Shown here in pieces: positions 17,473 through 24,944 of a stretch of DNA of 64,000 bases (its first letter is position 1; each line of letters starts with the position of its first letter). A model generated the notes under the pieces. The model was not told where the DNA came from. It saw nothing but the letters and a program-made list of their open reading frames with translations, and ran no database searches. The DNA is from Bradyrhizobium ottawaense. GTDB lineage: Bacteria > Pseudomonadota > Alphaproteobacteria > Rhizobiales > Xanthobacteraceae. The translations under genes and the position numbers were made by a program. The stretch spans positions 7,912,001 through 7,976,000 of the forward strand of contig NZ_CP029425.2 in the NCBI RefSeq assembly GCF_002278135.3. The letters run 5' to 3'.

Positions 17473-17732
17473 GAAATCAACTCTCCGAGGATGCTCATCA
17501 GGAGCGGAAAGGGCCTTGCTCGGCAAAGAGCCGCATCGTCGAGCAAACGGTGACGAGTTGTCTTCGCTACGGAGCGAAAGCCGGCGCACTCGGAGACATG
17601 CAGTGGGGGCGCAATCGAAGACGGCCGCTGGACACAGCGAACTATCTAACGCAGGCGCCACGCTGCCGCTCACCGCGAGCCGTTGCTCGGAATCACAATT
17701 CACGAAAAACAGTTGGCTGCGCCAACCGAAAT
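17473..17732. other. Gene-free stretch
   Basis: About 260 bases; nothing recognised on either strand. Confidence 0.35.
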
Positions 17733-17918
17733 TTAGAACCATCGGTCTACGATGACTATCCAAAGCCTAATCGGCGCAAGCCGCTGCCCATTGCCCTCAC
17801 GTCTTACGACGGGCTTTGGTCGCAAGTCCGCTCCGGTATTACGAACCGCATCTGTCAGCATCTGACGGAGTTCAGCCTTCGTCGCCGCGTTGTCGATTTT
17901 TGCCAGTTTGTCATTCAT
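17733..17918 (-). CDS. Possible small hypothetical protein
   Basis: Sixty-one residues starting MNDKLAKIDNAATKAELRQMLTDAVRNTG, a plausible two-helix charged segment; the C-terminal half (RLWIVIVDRWF) does not look like a natural ending and may be out of frame. No clear ribosome binding site. Weakly supported; may be a decayed gene. Confidence 0.32.
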   Translation of the reverse strand: MNDKLAKIDNAATKAELRQMLTDAVRNTGADLRPKPVVRREGNGQRLAPIRLWIVIVDRWF

Positions 17919-18030
17919 TTTATATGAGAACGCCGGCGGAAAATGCCACTTTTTCGTTCAAGCTGGATTTCCGACGGCGACGAGCGCGGAAGGAAACCGG
18001 CATAGCGCGAAGGGCCATCTTCTTTGCGTT

Positions 18031-18074
18031 CTAAAAAACAACCCCGCGGCCGTTAAACCGGTCGCGGGTTTGCG
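18031..18074 (-). terminator. Rho-independent terminator of cspA
   Basis: On the minus strand a GC-rich hairpin (AACCCGCGACCGG, loop, CCGCGGGGTT) is followed directly by TTGTTTTTTAG. It lies about 60 bases beyond the cspA stop codon in the right orientation. Confidence 0.82.
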
Positions 18075-18132
18075 AAGCCAGGGGCCCTGCCAGTACATCC
18101 GTGGTCAAAGCAGCATGGCATCCTATGCGCGC

Positions 18133-18342
18133 TTACGCGACGCGCAGATTCTCTGCTGCGGACTTGCCGGTCCGGCGGTCAGCAACGACGTCGAAGGACA
18201 CCTTTTGTCCTTCATCGAGACCGCTCATGCCGGCGCGTTCAACCGCGCTGATATGAACGAAGACGTCTTGGCTTCCTTGGTCTGGTTGAATGAAGCCGAA
18301 GCCTTTTTGGCCGTTAAACCACTTCACAGTTCCCGTATTCAT
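18133..18342 (-). CDS. cspA: Cold-shock protein CspA family
   Basis: Sixty-nine residues with both RNA-binding motifs of the cold-shock fold: RNP1 KGFGFIQPD (about 14-22) and RNP2 DVFVHISAV (about 26-34), plus the [15 protein letters not shown] opening and a [10 protein letters not shown] strand. It binds single-stranded RNA or DNA and acts as an RNA chaperone. The long upstream stretch may be a structured 5' leader as in other csp genes. A strong terminator follows at 18031-18074, so the gene is monocistronic. Which csp paralogue this is cannot be told. Confidence 0.95.
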   Translation of the reverse strand: MNTGTVKWFNGQKGFGFIQPDQGSQDVFVHISAVERAGMSGLDEGQKVSFDVVADRRTGKSAAENLRVA

Positions 18343-18625
18343 GGGTGATCTTCCTTTGGGATAGATGTTCGGAGCCGCGCTCGAGCGCGCAGCAAGCTAA
18401 GCGAGATCTGGAGGGAGGTCGTCAGTCAGGCGCGCTGAAAGCGGCGAGGCCAAGTCGTTCGGCCGAAACTCGATAATTACCATATGGCTATTGCTTGTTC
18501 GTTCCGCAAGTGGCCGTGGTGAGGGAGAGCCCGCGTTACTGCAACACAAGGGGAGCTGGCAGTGGCCCCTTACGGGTCAAGCACACGCGCCGTCCGCCGA
18601 TCTGCTGACAGCCGCACTCTCGAAG
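18343..18625. other. cspA upstream region
   Basis: Gene-free; expected to contain the cspA promoter and leader on the minus strand. AAGGAAGATCACCC just before the start provides the ribosome binding site. No other feature seen. Confidence 0.4.
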
Positions 18626-18650
18626 GGAACAAAGGGTGAGAAGACGGTTT
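18626..18650 (+). promoter_or_regulatory. Candidate EcfG-type promoter before an orphan terminator
   Basis: GGAAC at 18626-18630, then 15 bases, then GGTT (18646-18649; or 16 bases and GTTT). The spacing is at the short edge of the EcfG consensus. It is followed within 80 bases by a rho-independent terminator and no convincing gene. Confidence 0.38.
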
Positions 18651-18654
18651 GAAT

Positions 18655-18726
18655 CTGGCGGCAGAACCAGGAGACTGGGAGCCGCGAAGAAAAGCCGTTC
18701 GGTGTAACGCCCGGCGGCTTTTGTTT
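18655..18726 (+). ncRNA. Candidate small RNA, about 70 nt
   Basis: Transcription from the GGAAC/GGTT motif at 18626-18650 would start near 18,655 and meet the terminator at 18690-18726, giving an RNA of roughly 70 nt. No credible reading frame lies inside. The first half contains purine-rich GAACCAGGAGACTGGGAG with a small CCAG/CTGG hairpin. Prediction from sequence signals only. Confidence 0.35.
18690..18726 (+). terminator. Orphan rho-independent terminator
   Basis: AAAGCCGTTCGG, loop, CCCGGCGGCTTTTGTTT: a six-pair AAGCCG/CGGCTT base with further CG pairs and a T-rich tail. There is no upstream plus-strand gene within 1 kb that it could serve. Confidence 0.6.
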
Positions 18727-18860
18727 GATGGGGCATCTCTCGATGCCTGTGACGTGTCGTCCCCCGCCTCAAGCAAGGGCACCGAGTTGAGAGCACCTCA
18801 CTGGGGTCTGCATGTCCAAGCGACCTCGCCGCCTTTTCCTCTGTGCGCAACCAGGACGGA

Positions 18861-18885
18861 GGAACACTCCGCCCCCAGTCGGTTT
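18861..18885 (+). promoter_or_regulatory. Candidate EcfG-type promoter for the 104-residue membrane protein
   Basis: GGAAC at 18861-18865 with GGTT 15 bases on (GTTT at 16), about 62 bases before ATG 18947. The layout copies that of the motif at 18626. Confidence 0.38.
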
Positions 18886-18946
18886 GGCTCCCCAAGCAGC
18901 ATTTTTGTGATGCGGTGCTTTAACACTCGCGCGAATCGGAATTGGC

Positions 18947-19261
18947 ATGGCTTCCGTCATAGTGGGGCTGAACAGATACTTCGCATTGATCGAGCGTCGA
19001 GTGCCCACGAAAGTGGGGACTTTCATTCGCTGGCTGCGAGAGCCATCCAAATTCTGGATCCGTGTCATTGTCGCGGGGATATTAATTCTCGGGGGCGTCT
19101 TCAGCTTCTTGCCCCTCTTCGGTCTCTGGATGCTACCCCTTGGGCTTCTTCTCATCGCGCAGGACATGCCGGTCCTGCAAAAGCCTCTCCTCGCCATGTT
19201 GCGATGGATTGAGCTGAAGTGGAAGTGGCTGAGGCGACGGTTCAGAGCGAGGTCGTCATAA
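18947..19261 (+). CDS. Small tryptophan-rich membrane protein
   Basis: The 104 residues start MASVIVGLNRYFALIERRVP, contain one long hydrophobic region made of two short segments (FWIRVIVAGILILGGVFSFLP and LFGLWMLPLGLLLIAQDMPVL) and end in a basic, Trp-rich tail (WIELKWKWLRRRFRARSS). The FLPxFGLWMLPLGLLLxAxDxPxL pattern is shared with small membrane proteins widespread in Rhizobiales. Function unknown. A candidate EcfG promoter precedes it. Confidence 0.72.
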   Translation: MASVIVGLNRYFALIERRVPTKVGTFIRWLREPSKFWIRVIVAGILILGGVFSFLPLFGLWMLPLGLLLIAQDMPVLQKPLLAMLRWIELKWKWLRRRFRARSS

Positions 19262-19380
19262 CGGCGACGGCCAATTGCGGAAGCAACCAGATGACGCGAC
19301 CGTCCCACCCGCGGCGTCGGGGCAATCCCCCTATTTGGAACGTTGTGGCTAAGCTAGGCTTGGTCCAGCAGGAGGTCACC

Positions 19381-19524
19381 ATGACCAAACCATCAGGCCA
19401 CGGCATCATGCGCGTACGCGGAGAAGACCAGCCGGCGGACAAGGAGCGTGCCCAACTGGCTCAAAAAATTGAACTTGGCCACACGCCCCCTGAGATCAAG
19501 GAAGAGGCGAACGACCGGGACTGA
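19381..19524 (+). CDS. Small hydrophilic protein, 47 residues
   Basis: MTKPSGHGIMRVRGEDQPADKERAQLAQKIELG ends in PPEIKEEANDRD. A near-perfect AGGAGGT at 19370-19376 stands 4 bases before the ATG, strong evidence that it is translated. A GGAAC with GCTT 16 bases on lies at about 19,339-19,363, a weak EcfG-like signal. Charged and probably disordered. Function unknown. Confidence 0.6.
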   Translation: MTKPSGHGIMRVRGEDQPADKERAQLAQKIELGHTPPEIKEEANDRD

Positions 19525-19637
19525 ACGGCAAATATCGTGCGCAAGCGCGAGGGCTCGCCAGCAGGATCCCGCCAAATATCAGGCTGCTTTCTGTGCTCGG
19601 TCATATGGCGGAACGTCCCGGATGCCCTCCCGTTCCT

Positions 19638-19835
19638 TCATTCCGGAGCCGGTAATCCGGGTGTGGACAGCCATTCGCTGATTTGAGCCCCGGTCTCCGC
19701 CTGCCGAGCTTTGCGGATTGTGTGTTCCCGCTCGATACCTGGCGGGAGCGACTTTGCCTTTTGACGAAGGACTCGCCCGTGTTCGGCAAGGCGTTCTTCA
19801 AAGGAGGTGGTCTGCTTGAGACGGCGTCGCTGCAT
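19638..19835 (-). CDS. Small conserved protein, 65 residues
   Basis: From ATG 19835: MQRRRLKQTTSFEERLAEHG, then RQKAKSLPPGIEREHTIRKARQAETGAQISEWLSTPGL. The helix, LPPG turn, helix pattern with KARQAETGxxISEWL is one I associate with small Bradyrhizobium proteins often present in several copies per genome. AAAGGAG before the ATG supports the start. Function unknown. Confidence 0.68.
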   Translation of the reverse strand: MQRRRLKQTTSFEERLAEHGRVLRQKAKSLPPGIEREHTIRKARQAETGAQISEWLSTPGLPAPE

Positions 19836-20023
19836 AGCGTGCTCCTTTTCCCAGGGAAGGCGGGAGCGCGACAGCGTTCTCGTCACCGACAGATGCCGAG
19901 GGCCGCGCGGTGATGCAATGACAGTAGCAAGTTACGGTCCGACGCGCTGGTCAATACTGATCATAGCGGCGCCAAAGGCCCCTTCAGCAACCTGTTGCGC
20001 CGGACAAGCAACACTCTTCACGG

Positions 20024-20398
20024 TCAGGCAGCAAGCTCTCGGAGCGCCGAGATGATCGCCTCCGACGGGTACGGCTTGTGGAAGAACCTTGCCCCATCGG
20101 GCAGCTCAGAACCTTTGACGAGATGGCCCGAGACGATCAGGAGCCTGATCGGTGGCCATCTTTCGCGAACGGCTTCCGCGAGCCCAACGCCGTCCATCGA
20201 ACCAGGCATCCTGACATCTGTGAAGACAACGCAGACATCCTGTCGGGCTTCGAGTATTCTGATGGCCTCATCGGCATTGCCGGCAAGCAGCGGATGCAGT
20301 CCCGCATCCTCGACGAGGTCGTTCGCCATCAAGAGGAGCATTGGTTCATCCTCGACGACCAAGACGCAACTGCCACGAGGAGAGCTTTGCTCTGGCAT
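20024..20398 (-). CDS. Single-domain response regulator (CheY-like)
   Basis: The 124 residues form one receiver domain: acidic pair E16/D17 (LVVEDEPML), phosphoacceptor D61 (FTDVRMPGSMDGVG), a Ser in LLIVSGHLV at the switch position and Lys at about 108 (FFHKPY). No output domain. It shares the GSMDGxGLA loop with the receiver at 7491-7874, so the two are paralogues. It lies 295 bases downstream of a histidine-kinase gene on the same strand, a natural partner. AAAGGA before ATG 20398 supports this start. Confidence 0.87.
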   Translation of the reverse strand: MPEQSSPRGSCVLVVEDEPMLLLMANDLVEDAGLHPLLAGNADEAIRILEARQDVCVVFTDVRMPGSMDGVGLAEAVRERWPPIRLLIVSGHLVKGSELPDGARFFHKPYPSEAIISALRELAA

Positions 20399-20693
20399 AT
20401 TAGTCCTTTCTAATGCAGGAGACGTCACCGGCCGGGATATCCCGCAGTCACGCCTTTAAGCCATCGCAGCAGCCGGCGTTCCGAATGGCCGCTTCTTTTC
20501 TGATCAGTCTTTCTGGCGGACCCAATGCGGCTAACGGTTAGCGAGAGGTTTCGCCGTGCGCCGCCACGACTTCCGCCGAATGACCGCAGCACTCGCCTCG
20601 CTCGGCAATGTGCGTCCAGCGGCCTTGCCCGATCATCGCCGCAAGGTTAGCGCGTCGACGCCGCAAGCCCTTTCCATAAGGAAGCATGACTGG
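20399..20693. other. Gap between kinase and receiver genes
   Basis: About 295 bases. On the minus strand GGAAC (near 20,479) is followed by GCTT 16 bases on, a weak EcfG-like motif 80 bases before the receiver gene. No terminator seen between the two genes. Confidence 0.35.
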
Positions 20694-21854
20694 TCATTTG
20701 CGCGGCAGTCGGATTGAAAAGCGCGTGCCTGTTTGTTCGCTGGATACCACAGAGATCTCGCCGCCATGGGCTTCGACGATCAATTTCGCGATGTGGAGGC
20801 CAAGGCCAAGGTGGGTACTGTGCTCCGACGGGTCACCGACTTCCTGGCCTCGCGTCCAGGATTGGAAGATTGATTTTTGCGCATCAAGCGGGATCGAGGT
20901 TCCGAGATTGTGCACTTCGATGGTCATAGCATCGGGATCGTTACCTGCGACAGTCACCGTGATGGGCGACGCTGCGTCGCCATAATGGACTGCGTTGCCC
21001 ATCAGGTTGGACAGCACCTGTCCAAGGCGGGCGGGGTCGCAGGAAACCAACGGATCGCCCTCCTTCGTGACCTCAAGTTTCCGATCTGGGTTGACGGCGC
21101 GAAACTCATCCGCGATTTCCTGACACAAAGCCGCAACGTCGTTGTTGGTCTTTGTGACGGGGATTTGAGTGCCGAAGGACGAGCGGGTGAGATCGAGCAG
21201 ATCGTTCAGAATTTGTGTCGCCCGCCCGGCCGCCAGCCTGATCTCGGAAACTACCCTGGCCTGCTTTGCGTCGGTTGTCCCAGATCGCTCCATCCACTGA
21301 GCGCCCATTGAAACGGCACCGAGAGGATTGCGCAGGTCGTGGCCGAGGACGCCCAGAAACAGGTTGCGCGAGTCGTTTATCGTCTTCGTATAGTGGGCAA
21401 CCGACTCGGTCACGGCCTGATCGATCGCTTCGTTGAACCGCGTCAAGTCCTCGATATCGGTGTCCGCAAGGCTCCGATGGTGGGCAACCCATTGCTTGAC
21501 CACGCTTGCGCGAAGCGCCCTGTATTCCGACACCATCTGATCGATGTCAAAGCCGTCGGCCAGACGCAGAGCGGCATGGAGTTCAGCCGCGCTTTGAGAA
21601 AAGGCGCTATCATTCGTGCCGTCGCCTCGCGATTTATCAAATTGCTCCCGCGGGGTTTGTGCGGTTTCGAGGTCGTCCGCCACGAACCCGAGAAGATCGA
21701 CGATATGATCTTCCAGAGCCAACTTCGTCATCCGGTCGCTGGCCGGTGATAGAGTTCGAGCGAACTCCGTCCATTCCTTCACGATCGGAGCCTGGTTCTG
21801 TCGAATGAAGTCAGCCAGGCGTTCGTACGTTGGCCGCTCAGTGGAATTGCTCAA
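20694..21854 (-). CDS. Soluble histidine kinase with RsbRD-type N-terminus
   Basis: The 386-residue protein has no membrane span. Residues about 10-155 (FIRQNQAPIVKEWTEFARTL ... LEDHIVDLLGFVADDLE ... GFDIDQMVSEYRALRASVVKQW) look like the globin-like RsbRD N-terminal domain of stressosome proteins. HisKA follows with H172 in GVLGHDLRNPLGAVSMG, then an ATPase domain with LSNLMGNAVHYGD (N box) and HLGLGLHIAKLIVEAHGG (G box). The H box nearly matches that of the PAS kinase at 12908. A single-domain receiver gene lies just downstream. Stress sensing is inferred from the N-terminal domain type. Confidence 0.88.
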   Translation of the reverse strand: MSNSTERPTYERLADFIRQNQAPIVKEWTEFARTLSPASDRMTKLALEDHIVDLLGFVADDLETAQTPREQFDKSRGDGTNDSAFSQSAAELHAALRLADGFDIDQMVSEYRALRASVVKQWVAHHRSLADTDIEDLTRFNEAIDQAVTESVAHYTKTINDSRNLFLGVLGHDLRNPLGAVSMGAQWMERSGTTDAKQARVVSEIRLAAGRATQILNDLLDLTRSSFGTQIPVTKTNNDVAALCQEIADEFRAVNPDRKLEVTKEGDPLVSCDPARLGQVLSNLMGNAVHYGDAASPITVTVAGNDPDAMTIEVHNLGTSIPLDAQKSIFQSWTRGQEVGDPSEHSTHLGLGLHIAKLIVEAHGGEISVVSSEQTGTRFSIRLPRK

Positions 21855-22197
21855 GCCGGCCCCCCCAAGTAGATGACGCGAGCCCTCGATCGAGCAGGCA
21901 CAAGCCCTCCGCTCGCGAATGCCGTGCCTGCACTCCGAAGCGCCGAGTCTAGAGTATAGTCACTGGCTTCGCGGCTGTCACAATTGACTTCGCCTGCGAG
22001 GAACCGCGCGACTTTCGGAGAATCGCTCGACTTTGGCCGAACCTTCGGGACAACGGTCGTTTTGCCCTTGCCGTGCCGGATGTGGGTGTGTCGGAAAGCG
22101 ATCGCTACACTCACGCCGCGGCAAGACCGGCGCACCTATGCATCGATCGGTAGCGGATCCAAGCGAGCAGGACTCTATTGGCCTTTGGGAACCGGCT
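21855..22197. other. Gene-free stretch
   Basis: About 340 bases with no recognisable gene. A minus-strand frame here has no family features. Confidence 0.4.
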
Positions 22198-22434
22198 TCA
22201 ATGCGTGGTGCTCGAGTTCCGATGGACTATCGAAACGCAGAACAGCTGTTCGGTGCTCGAGCGCACTTCCACTGCCAAATCCGGCCGCTTGCTTTGGAAG
22301 ACGGATTCCTTGGCGATTCCAGTCAAGGTTTGCATTGCTTTGACTTCGGCGGCTTTCAGATTGGGAAGGGGTAGACCTTCCTCGTCTGCAAAGAAATCGC
22401 GACCACTTTGGATGTCAAAGAAATACCGATTCAT
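22198..22434 (-). CDS. DUF6894-type small protein
   Basis: The 78 residues begin MNRYFFDIQSGRDFFADEEGL, then PNLKAAEVKAMQTLTGIAKE and LAVEVRSSTEQLFCVSIVHR. The RYFFDxxxGxxxxDEEGxxLPxLxAAxxxAxxxL opening is the hallmark of DUF6894 proteins, which are abundant in Bradyrhizobium. A second member is encoded at 24584-24814. Function unknown. Confidence 0.74.
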   Translation of the reverse strand: MNRYFFDIQSGRDFFADEEGLPLPNLKAAEVKAMQTLTGIAKESVFQSKRPDLAVEVRSSTEQLFCVSIVHRNSSTTH

Positions 22435-22539
22435 GGAGCGCTCCAGAAAATTGGATCACATATAGTCCCACCAATCGGTGTGTCGCTTGCCTGACGACTC
22501 GGACATCGATACGGCTGTCGTCCTGTCACACGATCAGCC

Positions 22540-22928
22540 TCAACTGTTCGATCTGTCCCGCCGCACGTTGCGAAATTCTTCGGGGCCCTTCATTAGTTTC
22601 CCCTTCCGGCTTGCCCTGTCTTCAGATGTCGCATCCGCATCGCCCATCCCGTCGATTGCGTCAGAGGCCAGCTCCTTTGCCGGATCCGAGAGCTCTCACG
22701 CTTCGACTTCGGAGCTTGGCGCATAGACCGATCACGCAGGCCGTCCAGCGCCGTCTTCACCAGCAGCTGTATCGCTTCTGATCGGTTGGGCCTTCGCTTC
22801 TGGCTGAGTGCCCAAGCGTCAACCTGATCGAGAAGCTCAAGCGTTAGCCGAACTACCCGGCCTTGCTCACCTGTCGCCGCTGGTGACTTATGACGAACCG
22901 CTTTCGACCCAGACATATTGGACATCAT
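22540..22928 (-). pseudogene. Ribbon-helix-helix-like small protein, frameshifted
   Basis: The first part (MSNMSGSKAVRHKSPAATGE, RVVRLTLELLDQVDAWAL, RRPNRSEAIQLLVKTALDGL) has the strand-helix-helix pattern of CopG/Arc-type DNA-binding proteins. Near 22,690-22,710 similarity passes to another frame reading PAKELASDAIDGMGDADATS, then EDRASRKGKLMKGPEEFRNV and a TGA at 22540-22542, the expected tail. In the unshifted frame the protein would end at 22593 with an unnatural tail. One small indel explains the break. No toxin partner is adjacent. Confidence 0.66.
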
Positions 22929-23292
22929 TCAATTGGAGTGTGACAACCGCGCCGCCGCGACACTGAGAGGCGGAGACAGTCATGCCTGCGAGGTGGCGCA
23001 TCAGGCCATTTCGTTCCGCTCTTGAGCTAATCAACCCGGCCGCTTAGGGTTCCAGTGAACGCTTGCCTTGAGCGCGGCGCCGATTTCACTGGCTATTCCC
23101 CACCGGGAAGCGCAGCGTGGTCCCGAGCAAGGAGCCCGGCCTTGAGCGGAAGCACGTTTAGCAGCGTGGGTGCTTACAGTGGCTCAAGGTACTCAGTCTC
23201 GATCGCGCGTCCGAACGCCCCGCGCCAACGACGCCGAACACGATCAGGTGTCCAGCGCAGGTCTTTCGGCGGGTTTGCAAAAAAGGCGCCGT
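22929..23292. other. Gene-free stretch
   Basis: About 360 bases; nothing recognised on either strand. Confidence 0.4.
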
Positions 23293-23484
23293 ATGACGGA
23301 GATCACCAAGGAGGCCATGGGAGGTGCCGCTGCGCGGCATCTCTCGGCTGGCTTCAACTTCCGTGCCTATACGCCGCACAAGATCGCTTACGATCTTATC
23401 CGTTGGGATGAGGAATTCAGACACGCCAATTACACTCGGCTCGTCGTAGCCGTGACGCTCTGGCAAAGCGGCTCGTCTGACTAG
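23293..23484 (+). CDS. Small hypothetical protein, 63 residues
   Basis: MTEITKEAMGGAAARHLSAGF is followed by NFRAYTPHKIAYDLIRWDEEFRHANYTRLVVAVTLWQSGSSD. The centre is rich in aromatic residues and could form a small alpha/beta unit. No family recognised, no signal peptide. Frame and composition look natural, but translation is not proven. Confidence 0.5.
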   Translation: MTEITKEAMGGAAARHLSAGFNFRAYTPHKIAYDLIRWDEEFRHANYTRLVVAVTLWQSGSSD

Positions 23485-23543
23485 GGGAAGCGGCCGCGGC
23501 TCGTCGCGCGGCCTGGATCTGCAGTCGAGCCAGAGCGGATCGT

Positions 23544-23577
23544 CATTTACACGGTCACTCCATTTACACGGTCACTC
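23544..23577 (+). repeat. Perfect 17-bp tandem duplication
   Basis: CATTTACACGGTCACTC occurs twice in a row (23544-23560 and 23561-23577) with no mismatch, in a gene-free gap about 200 bases before the gene at 23777. Confidence 0.9.
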
Positions 23578-23776
23578 CAGGGATATAGTGTTCGGCTAGA
23601 GGTTGGCGGATGCTCACCTTGAAGCTGCCCAGAAAGCAGCGACCTCCGAAGTCGCCGCGTATCGTCGTAGTAGCAGCTCACGTGCCATCGGAAGGCGCAA
23701 TCATAAAATTGGGTTTACCAACGTGCGTCAGCAGCGCCGATGCACGTCCTCATGCGCTCACGAAAGGCCAACCATC

Positions 23777-24148
23777 ATGAAACTTCCTGCAATATTACAA
23801 GGCGAGGCGCGGACCCGCTTCCTTCAAGGAATCGCTTTCGGCGCGGTGGCGACCATGGCGATTGGATTTGCCTGGGGCGGTTGGGTCACCGGGGAGAACG
23901 CTAGAATCATGCGCGCCTCGGCGGAGACCAGTGGCAGGATGTCGGTTCTGGTACCGCTGTGCGTCGCTCAGTTTACAGCCGCGGATGGAGCTATCGCCAA
24001 GTTCAAGGCGACCGGCCCTTACTCCAGGGAAAACGTCGTCAGCGAATTCGTGAAGAGTGTGGCGTCCACGAGCATGGATTACTCATTCGCCAAGGCTTGC
24101 GCGACCGGCGTCGAGACGGAGATTGCCAAGACGGCGACAAAGACCTGA
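23777..24148 (+). CDS. Conserved hypothetical protein with N-terminal membrane anchor
   Basis: The 123-residue protein starts MKLPAILQGEARTRFLQG, then one hydrophobic helix (IAFGAVATMAIGFAWGGWVTG, about 19-39), then a soluble part with ACVPLCVAQF-like LVPLCVAQFTAADGAIAKFK and SMDYSFAKACATGVETEIAK. The two conserved Cys could pair in the periplasm. The overall layout (LQGEARTxFxxGIAxGAVATMxIGFxWGGWVTG) matches a protein type I know from several Bradyrhizobium genomes, usually as a monocistron. Function unknown. Confidence 0.74.
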   Translation: MKLPAILQGEARTRFLQGIAFGAVATMAIGFAWGGWVTGENARIMRASAETSGRMSVLVPLCVAQFTAADGAIAKFKATGPYSRENVVSEFVKSVASTSMDYSFAKACATGVETEIAKTATKT

Positions 24149-24583
24149 CGAGCCATCCGGAAGCACATGGTGAATTCTGGTGGCGCGGTGGGGTCGCTCG
24201 CGCCCAATGACGGGCTAGGACACCTGATGTCGCCGGACCTCTCTCAGCCGCATGTTGCGAGGACAGGACGTCTCGCGGTTTCGTGCGGTGTCGGTGAGGT
24301 TGACCCGCTTGTTAGGCGATCCTTGCGAGTCCCGTCCGAATTGACATGAAGAGGCCGCCAACGGAGGCGCCTTGCATGTCCTGGCGTCACGACTAGCTGC
24401 GGGCTTATCGCGGTCCTTCTTTACGGCGGTCGGGGTCGGGTTGAGCTTGCTCCAGTAGTGATTCAGAGTGGCGGTGATGGCCCGGGGCGACACGGAGACA
24501 GAGAAATCGGTTCAGGCAATAAGCATCCCGGAACCAGGCGACCGGAGCGGGGCATAGGCTGGCACCCGGTGTTGAGGTGGCCA
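24149..24583. other. Gene-free stretch
   Basis: About 435 bases with only weak open frames on either strand and no recognisable family. Confidence 0.4.
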
Positions 24584-24814
24584 CTACTTCTTTCTCCTGG
24601 ATCCAACATGGATAAAGAAGATCGGCTTCCTCGTTTCGTTCATGACCTCCAGAGACCACTCCTGGCCAGGGCGAAACCTTCCATCGATGTCCTTGAAAAG
24701 CGCGCCCGCGTAGCTCGTTGCCTCGCGCCACGCTGCCTCGTCGTCCGGCAATTCTTCGCCCTGGGTGTCGATACTGGGTTCAACGTTGTGGACGTGAAAG
24801 AAGTATCTCGGCAT
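24584..24814 (-). CDS. DUF6894-type small protein
   Basis: Seventy-six residues from ATG 24814: MPRYFFHVHNVEPSIDTQGEEL, then DDEAAWREATSYAGALFKDID, then WSLEVMNETRKPIFFIHVGSRRKK. The MPRYFFxVHxxxxxxDxxGxELPDxxAAWxEA pattern is the canonical DUF6894 form, closer to the family average than the copy at 22198-22434. Function unknown. Last intact gene before the right-hand att-like repeat. Confidence 0.78.
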   Translation of the reverse strand: MPRYFFHVHNVEPSIDTQGEELPDDEAAWREATSYAGALFKDIDGRFRPGQEWSLEVMNETRKPIFFIHVGSRRKK

Positions 24815-24944
24815 GGGGGACAAGCCTGCACAGCCCAACCGAGTTCCAGGCAACTGCCGAATTCAAACGGGGCGACTGAATACAGGCACAGGCCAGTGCC
24901 ATGGGTCGTATCAGAATCCTGATCCAGGATCGCCAGGATTCGGA

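Noticed and set aside
22540..22928. Ribbon-helix-helix gene as antitoxin of a toxin-antitoxin pair
   Set aside because: No toxin-like gene is adjacent on either side, and the frame is broken.
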